NCBI GenBank assembly: GCA_022649305.1
Contig: JALCNW010000043.1
Coordinates: 1 to 37,594 of the forward strand
Source of the DNA: Enterobacter sp.
GTDB taxonomy: Bacteria; Pseudomonadota; Gammaproteobacteria; Enterobacterales; Enterobacteriaceae
Reading direction: 5' to 3'
DNA length: 37,594 nt
A program made the position numbers and the translations under genes. Numbering within the stretch: the stretch's first letter is position 1; each line of letters opens with the position of its first letter. Below, in pieces: positions 35,101-37,594 of this stretch. The notes below the pieces were generated by a model, which had not been told where the DNA came from, did no database searches, and saw only the letters and a list, made by a program, of their open reading frames with translations.

Positions 35101-37594
35101 GTGGTCGCGGTGTACTGCTTGCCGTTCAGGGTCACGGTCACCACGGTGCCTTCGGACAGGTTGGCGCTGGTGCCGCTCACGCTCAGATCCTGGCCTTTTT
35201 CGACCGCGTTCAATACGTTATCGGTACTGATGGCGTCGAAGCCCACGGACGGTAATCCGGTGTCGACGATCACGTTGTGCGTGCCGCTGCCGGTGTTGCC
35301 CGCCGCGTCGGTCACGCTAACGCTGACGGTCACGGTGCCGTCCTGCAGCGCTGAAATCACGCTGGCCGGAACGCCGACGCTCCAGTTGCCCGCCGCGTCC
35401 AGCACAGTGTTGTAAGACTGGCCGCCGATGGTGACGGTGACCTTGTCGCCCGCCGCCGCGCCGGTCGCGGAGCCGCTGACGATCTGCGCCTGAGCATGCT
35501 CAGCCACGTTGATCACGTCATCGCCCGCGATGGTGTTGATGGTCACCACCGGAACGGTCACGTCGACGGTCAGGTTATGATCAACAGAAGCCGGGTTGCC
35601 CGCCTTGTCGCTCACGCTGGCACTGACAGTCACGCTGCCGTCGGTCAGATCGGCCAGATCGGCTGCCGGTACGTCCAGCGTCCAGGTGCCGTTTGCCCCG
35701 ACGGTGGTGGTGTAGTCTTTGCCGTTCAGGGAGACGGTGACCGTCTGCCCTGCTTCGGCGGTGCTGGTGCCGTTAATCGTCAGGTCAGCCTGCGCTTCGG
35801 TCGCATTCAGAATGTCGTCCGCCGCAATGGTGCTGATGGTGACGGTCGGCGCGGTGGCATCCACGCTGTACTCGCGGCCTGCCGACGCGCTGTTACCGTT
35901 CACGTTAGTCACGCTCGCCTGCACGCTGGCATCACCGTCTTTCAGACCGGTCAGGTCCGCAGATGGCACGGTCGCGGTCCAGTTGCCGTCCGCATCGACG
36001 GTGGCGGTGTAAGACTTGCCGCCGAAGGTGATGGTGACAGTCTGGTCCGCTTCCACGTTGGACGTCGTGCCGGAGAGCACCAGATCAACGCCTTTTTCAG
36101 CCGCGTTGATCACATCGTCTGTTGCAATCGCATTAATGCTGACTGCCACGTCCGCCAGATCCACGGTCACGTCATGGCTGATGGAAACCGGGTTGCCCGC
36201 GGTGCTCTGGCCTTCCACGGTGACGGTCACATTACCTGCTGCCAGCGCGCTGACGTCAGCCGCCGGAACCGCTGCGCTCCAGGTGCCATCTGCCAGCACC
36301 GTTGCGGCGTAGGTTTTGCCGTTTACGGTGACGGTCAGCAGAGTACCTGCGCTCAGGCCGTCGCTGGAGCCGGTGATGATCAGGTTCTGTGCGTGCTCGA
36401 TGCTGTTGATCACATCGTCGCCCGCCACGGTGTCGATACGCAGGCCCGGCAGGTTCGCGTCGATAACGATATCGCGCTCGCCGGAGCCGGTGTTGCCTAC
36501 GCCGTTGGTCACGGTCGCCTCAACGGTCAATTCACCGTTGCCGATAGCCGTCAGTACCGCTTCCGGCACGTTCACCGACCAGCTCAGATCGTCCTGGACG
36601 GTGGCGGTGTAAGTGTTGCCGCCGATGGTCACGGTGACAGTGTTGCCCGCTTCCGCATTAGTCACCTGACCGCTGATCGCCTGACCCGTCGCCACTTCGG
36701 CGGCGTTAATCACGTTATCGCCCGCCACGGTATTGATGGTCACGCCAGGCAGCGCGGTGTCCACCTGCAGGTTTGCGGTGTTGCTGATGCTGTTGCCCAC
36801 ATCGCTGGTGGCGCTCGCGCTCAGGGTGTAGCTGGCCTCGCCCAGCGCGGTCAGATCCGCGGCCGGAACCGTCAGGGTCCAGCTGCCGTCTGCGGCGGTG
36901 GTGGCGGTGTACTGCTTGCCGTTCAGGATAACAGTCACCACGGTGCCTTCGGACAGGTTGGCACTGGTGCCGCTCACGCTCAGATCCTGGCCTTTTTCGA
37001 CCGCGTTCAATACGTTATCCGTACTGATGGCGTCGAAGCCCACGGACGGTAATCCGGTGTCGACGGTCACGTTGTGCGTGCCGCTGCCGGTGTTGCCCGC
37101 CGCGTCGGTCACGCTAACGCTGACGGTCACGGTGCCGTCCTGCAGCGCTGAAATCACGCTCGCCGGAACGCCGACGCTCCAGTTGCCCGCCGCGTCCAGC
37201 ACGGTGGTGTAAGACTGGCCGCCGATGGTGACGGTCACCTTGTCGCCCGCCGCTGCGCCGGTCGCCGAGCCGCTGACGATCTGCGCCTGAGCATGCTCTG
37301 CCACGTTGATCACATCATCGCCCGCGATGGTGTTGATGGTCACCACCGGCACGGTCACGTCGACGGTCAGGTTGTGATCAACAAAAGCCGGGTTGCCCGC
37401 CTTGTCGCTCACGCTGGCACTGACGGTCACGCTGCCGTCGGTCAGAGTGGCCAGATCGGCTGCCGGGACGTCCAGCGTCCAGGTGCCGTTTGCCCCGACG
37501 GTGGTGGTGTAGTCTTTGCCGTTCAGGGAGACGGTGACCGTCTGCCCTGCTTCGGCGGTGCTGGTGCCGTTAATCGTCAGGTCAGCCTGCGCTT
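26142..37594 (-). CDS. Giant repetitive adhesin secreted by type I system (BapA/SiiE-like), 3' part; start outside window
   Basis: The frame is open through the right edge, so at least 3816 residues are present and the N-terminus is missing. From N to C terminus there are: about 22 Ig-like domains of about 100 residues with the [DN][DN][VI][IL]N start motif (for example AGDDVINVAEHAQ), ending near 30700; five domains of about 105 residues with a QDTGLSNSDFIT-type motif (about 28900-30470); two divergent Ig-like domains (about 28250-28900); a calcium-loop propeller region (27180-28250); RTX-like repeats (SNYDDVITGNSGDNQFEGRGGNDTF, about 26520-26870); and an acidic/hydrophobic C-terminal secretion signal ending TLLANHQLLIA. 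Such proteins mediate biofilm formation or host-cell contact. The ABC and adaptor genes follow downstream. BapA is the nearest analogue I know; orthology is not shown. Confidence 0.93.
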   Translation of the reverse strand, partial: AQADLTINGTSTAEAGQTVTVSLNGKDYTTTVGANGTWTLDVPAADLATLTDGSVTVSASVSDKAGNPAFVDHNLTVDVTVPVVTINTIAGDDVINVAEHAQAQIVSGSATGAAAGDKVTVTIGGQSYTTVLDAAGNWSVGVPASVISALQDGTVTVSVSVTDAAGNTGSGTHNVTVDTGLPSVGFDAISTDNVLNAVEKGQDLSVSGTSANLSEGTVVTVILNGKQYTATTAADGSWTLTVPAADLTALGEASYTLSASATSDVGNSISNTANLQVDTALPGVTINTVAGDNVINAAEVATGQAISGQVTNAEAGNTVTVTIGGNTYTATVQDDLSWSVNVPEAVLTAIGNGELTVEATVTNGVGNTGSGERDIVIDANLPGLRIDTVAGDDVINSIEHAQNLIITGSSDGLSAGTLLTVTVNGKTYAATVLADGTWSAAVPAADVSALAAGNVTVTVEGQSTAGNPVSISHDVTVDLADVAVSINAIATDDVINAAEKGVDLVLSGTTSNVEADQTVTITFGGKSYTATVDADGNWTATVPSADLTGLKDGDASVQASVTNVNGNSASAGREYSVDATAPTVTISTIAADDILNATEAQADLTINGTSTAEAGQTVTVSLNGKDYTTTVGANGTWTLDVPAADLADLTDGSVTVSASVSDKAGNPASVDHNLTVDVTVPVVTINTIAGDDVINVAEHAQAQIVSGSATGAAAGDKVTVTIGGQSYNTVLDAAGNWSVGVPASVISALQDGTVTVSVSVTDAAGNTGSGTHNVIVDTGLPSVGFDAISTDNVLNAVEKGQDLSVSGTSANLSEGTVVTVTLNGKQYTATTAADGSWTLTVPAADLAALGEASYTLSASATSDVGNSISNTANLQVDTALPGVTINTVAGDNVINAAEVATGQTISGSVVNAEAGNTVTVTIGGNTYTATVLDDLSWSVNVPEAVLTALGNGELTVEATVTNGVGNTGSGERDIVIDASLPGLRVDTVAGDDVINSIEHAQNLIITGSSDGLSAGTTLTVTVNGKTYSATVAADGTWLAAVPQADVSAWAEGPVIISVEGQSTAGNPVSISHDVTVDLADVAVSINAIATDDVINAAEKGVDLVLTGSTSNVEADQTVTITFGGKSYTATVDADGNWTATVPSADLTGLKDGDASVQASVTNVNGNSASAGREYSVDATAPSVIISTIAADDILNAQEVQADLTISGISTAEAGQTLTVTLNGVDYITTVTANGSWSVIVPADDLAVLTDGSVTVSASVSDKAGNPASVDHNLTVDVTVPVVTINTIAGDDVINVAEHAQAQIVSGSATGAAAGDKVTVTIGGQSYTTVLDAAGNWSVGVPASVISALQDGTVTVSVSVTDAAGNTGSGTHNVIVDTGLPSVGFNAISTDNVLNAVEKGQDLSVSGTSANLSEGTVVTVILNGKQYTATTAADGSWTLTVPAADLAALGEASYTLSASATSDVGNSISNTANLQVDTALPGVTINTVAGDNVINAAEVATGQAISGQVTNAEAGNTVTVTIGGNTYTATVQDDLTWSVNVPEAVLTALGNGDLTVEASVTNGVGNTGSGERDIAIDANLPGLRVDTVAGDDVINSIEHAQNLIITGSSDGLSTGTLLTVTVNGKTYAATVLADGTWSAAVPAADVSALAAGNVTVTVEGQSTAGNPVSISHDVTVDLADVAVSINAIATDDVINAAEKGVDLVLSGTTSNVEADQTVTITFGGKSYTATVDADGNWTATVPSADLTNLKDGDASVQASVTNVNGNSASAGREYSVDATAPTVTIDTVAGDNVINGSEAGAGVAISGTTTAEVGQTVTVTLGGNSYTAQVQQGGIWSVSVPAADLAALSDDGYSVQVSVNDAAGNPGSADKAITLDTTPPVISFNIVAGDDVINGVEHGQAQIVSGTTTGAATGDKMIVTIGSSQYTTTVDASGNWSVGVPASVISALQDGTTTISATITDSAGNSSTQTHDVVVNTASVSLTVGTISGDDVINATEAGSALAISGSSTQFASGTQVTVTFNGKSYTATIQSDGSWTTTVPAADVAALADGASYQVSVSAQDVAGNSASATHNVSVDTTAPVVSIATLSGDDVLNAVEAQQPLTVNGSSSAEAGQTVTVSLNGKTYTATVSNDGTWTLSVPATDLAALSEGALTVTASVNDKAGNNGQTTHTLTVDTVAPTVTINTVADDNIVNNTEQLAGQTISGTTTAEQGQIVTLTFNGHSYQATVAADGTWSVFVAGRDFLGLSDGDYILSATVSDKAGNPGSATHDVTLNGDVPVISINTFAEDDIVNAAEHGTPLMVSGTTDAPVGQTVTITLNGKTYTTTVQADGSWSTTVGSADVTALADGGSYAIHAQVSNTIGNSASADHTVTVDLTPPSMGISIDSLQNDTGLSASDFITNDAQVVVNGSLTAQLGNNEKAQISLDGGTTWIDLTVTGTTWRYADGRTLTDGTYAYQVRVIDNAGNVGATDSQDVVIDLTAPVATTITVDAVTQDTGLSNSDFITSDNQISLNGTLGSALGSGDHAQISLDGGVTWTNVSVSGLSWTYVDGRTLADGDYNYQLRVIDDAGNISATASQVVTIDTTVPDASKTIAIDSISDDTGLSSSDFITNDTSLTVNGSLGATLSDGEYAQISTDGGVTWQNVNVTGNTWFYVDGRTLDNATYTYYVRVVDAAGNVGSSAQQQVTVDTVAPDAAITVSVDNIAVDTGFDNNDFLTSSTSYTLNGTLGAQLGAGEYVQVSLDGGTTWVYATVNGTQWSYNDTRTLTDGSHNYQVRVIDQAGNVGATTSQAVTVDTQAPQYGITIDSISEDTGQSSSDFITMDTTLTVNGSLGSALASDERVQISLDGGNTWVDANVTNQRWSYTDTRDLADGDYTYQVRIIDQAGNVGSTSQQVVTVDTTVPDTLGTVVSYTDSEGERQGTFGSTVATDDASPLISGTLNRAPDSGEIMQLYRDGILLGQVTMNGSASWTFQDNGLSDGNHTYVLRVTDTAGNYTESAGFVLKVDTSVPTTTVSVAAQTTSDTTPIVGGIVSADLENGEYLEVKVNGKTYTSQTGGAVVVDPDHNTWYLQIPDSDVLSVASYDVTAQVKSSAGNGNNTGITTGSLVIDTTTVNTDWATTAGNANNSTMTVGMNSSGLWNIIANGQSYSSSDDSTYAANALTNTRNFYTVSQTAADFDRNGTQDIFATENTYAGSTQVMWTYDGSTYNASQLALGTTIWYGGVIAYDKTGDGYLDLAYGDAGADSITYLINNNGVLTPDGTNGGAGFWGQFNTMREISSVDINNDGTVDVVQHTNRSGAYSLTVMNNNGNGTLSIGQNLTNVFVVNASNTTTAASMTWADFNGDGYMDLYLGSSYNNNGGVIYYNNGAGQLSATKSAVEASNATAGYLSVAVDWNGDGQMDIIKLSTYGTSQTATLFTNNGYGSTWTSSQLGSGLRNVTGVAAVDYNWDGTQDLLVSLLAGSVTLVQNTTKIADGTAMHLHIVDSEGINAYYGNTVNLYNASGVLVASQILNAQSGIGSNDTSALVSFYGLDPNETYSAQIVKITNGVSDNVTWTGLDAGNGKEGYVLTAEAATGGHSGTITGTGYNDTFIAEDGTYTYNGSGGWNTHSDYDTWSNTGGMDVVDYRNATSGITVDLRLSTAQDTGFGTSRLLNIEGIAGSNYDDVITGNSGDNQFEGRGGNDTFNIGSGGHDTLLYKLINASDATGGNGSDVVNGFTVGTWEGTVDSDRIDLRDLLSDSSYTGTGSASYVNGVATLDGSAGNIADYIRVVQNGSNTEIQIDRDGTGSQFDPTTVVTLNGVQTDLATLLANHQLLIA
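26520..26870 (-). other. RTX-like calcium-binding repeats of the adhesin
   Basis: The encoded segment carries degenerate GGxGxDxhx nonapeptides (GSNYDDVIT, GNSGDNQFE, GRGGNDTFN, GSGGHDTLL) and an upstream GTGYNDTFIAEDG copy. In type I substrates these bind Ca2+ outside the cell and drive folding as the protein emerges C-terminus first. About 120 residues of secretion-signal region follow to the stop at 26142. Confidence 0.8.
27180..28250 (-). other. Six FG-GAP/VCBS-like calcium loops (probable beta-propeller) of the adhesin
   Basis: Six acidic loops recur at about 40-65 residue intervals: DFDRNGTQDIF, YDKTGDGYLDL, VDINNDGTVDV, ADFNGDGYMDLYLG, VDWNGDGQMDI and VDYNWDGTQDLL. They are of DxNxDGxxD type, as in integrin-like FG-GAP or VCBS propeller blades. 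A seventh blade may be too degenerate to see. A propeller near the C-terminus would be at the distal, cell-exposed tip and could be the ligand-binding head. Confidence 0.7.
28900..30470 (-). repeat. Five tandem ~105-residue Ig-like domains (second repeat class)
   Basis: The conserved GTATC (encoding part of the DTG motif) recurs at 29158, 29470, 29788, 30106 and 30421, a spacing of 312-318 bases. The encoded domains share DTGLSxSDFIT, GTLGxxLxxGExxQISLDGGxTW and RVIDxAGNVGA. They differ clearly from the [DN][DN][VI][IL]N domains on the N-terminal side and are diverged enough at DNA level not to be recent duplicates. Confidence 0.85.
31914..33710 (-). repeat. 1797-base super-repeat, C-terminal-most copy (partly degenerate)
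   Basis: This block is in register with the two following 1797-base copies. Its domains C, D, E and F (anchors at 33411, 33111, 32811, 32511) closely match those of the other copies. The A position (anchor 32211, GDNVINGSEAGAG) and the B position (anchor 31914, GDDVINGVEHGQ) are diverged. It marks where the homogenised array ends and individual old domains begin. Confidence 0.8.
33711..35507 (-). repeat. 1797-base super-repeat, middle copy
   Basis: The unit encodes 599 residues as six Ig-like domains, five of 100 and one of 99 residues, with anchors at 33711 (B), 34008 (A), 34308 (F), 34608 (E), 34908 (D) and 35208 (C). It is nearly identical to the next copy except for two cassettes. The A domain near 33845-34050 and part of the E domain near 34415-34560 have clearly different sequence. 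Confidence 0.88.
35508..37304 (-). repeat. 1797-base super-repeat, next copy
   Basis: Domain anchors fall at 35508 (B), 35805 (A), 36105 (F), 36405 (E), 36705 (D) and 37005 (C), each exactly 1797 bases from the corresponding anchor of the middle copy. The six-domain order A-B-C-D-E-F (N to C terminus) is unchanged. Confidence 0.88.
37305..37594 (-). repeat. 1797-base super-repeat, start of a further copy cut by the window edge
   Basis: The last 290 bases align with 35508-35797 with about eight differences by eye, so at least one more copy of the unit begins here. The total number of copies cannot be read from this window. Confidence 0.85.

Noticed and set aside
31902..37052. Long plus-strand open frames opposite the adhesin, including two of 518 codons at 31902-33458 and 35496-37052
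   Set aside because: They are antisense to the Ig-like repeats, recur with the repeat period, are rich in Val/Ala/His/Arg as expected for a complementary frame, and have no ribosome binding sites or recognisable domains.
26142..37594. CRISPR-like or satellite repeat array
   Set aside because: The periodicity of about 300 and 1797 bases is entirely in frame and encodes Ig-like domains; there are no short identical repeats with unique spacers.

Overview
The window is chromosomal DNA of an Enterobacteriaceae member, most like Enterobacter, Lelliottia or a close relative; the species cannot be fixed from sequence alone. The end of nupG, then speC, yqgA and a tRNA-Phe(GAA) gene stand in the order and orientations I recall for E. 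coli K-12. Accessory blocks lie within and beyond this backbone. No IS element, integrase, phage gene or CRISPR array was seen.

Positions 349-10331 hold a citrate fermentation locus placed between the convergent nupG and speC. One minus-strand operon reads 2-hydroxycarboxylate transporter, FAH-family enzyme, citC, citD, citE, citF, citX, citG. It is divergent from citA-citB, a citrate-type sensor kinase and response regulator. The 345-base divergent region carries a three-copy decamer and two perfect inverted repeats. No oxaloacetate decarboxylase pump (oadGAB) is visible; the FAH-family enzyme is a candidate for handling oxaloacetate.

Positions 10349-14413 hold a nested hairpin, speC, yqgA, tRNA-Phe with its promoter and terminator, and a small periplasmic DUF1090 protein. 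Positions 14436-16466 hold mesX-mesD, a compact methionine synthase with its DUF1852 partner. Positions 16662-19657 hold a four-gene minus-strand operon: exported peroxiredoxin, DsbD-like thiol reductase, ECF sigma factor and NrsF-type membrane anti-sigma factor. It is preceded by a GAAACC-N16-CGAA element that looks like an ECF promoter, so the operon is probably an autoregulated oxidative or thiol stress circuit.

Positions 19808-37594 look like a surface adhesion and biofilm region. They hold a LuxR-HTH/EAL protein (cyclic-di-GMP type), an unrecognised two-winged-helix regulator, a type I secretion membrane fusion protein, a LapB-like ABC exporter, and the 3' 11.5 kb of a giant repetitive adhesin that runs off the right edge. 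The adhesin has Ig-like domains in a six-domain, 1797-base super-repeat, a second series of about 105-residue domains, a calcium-loop (FG-GAP/VCBS-like) propeller region, RTX-like repeats and a type I secretion C-terminus.
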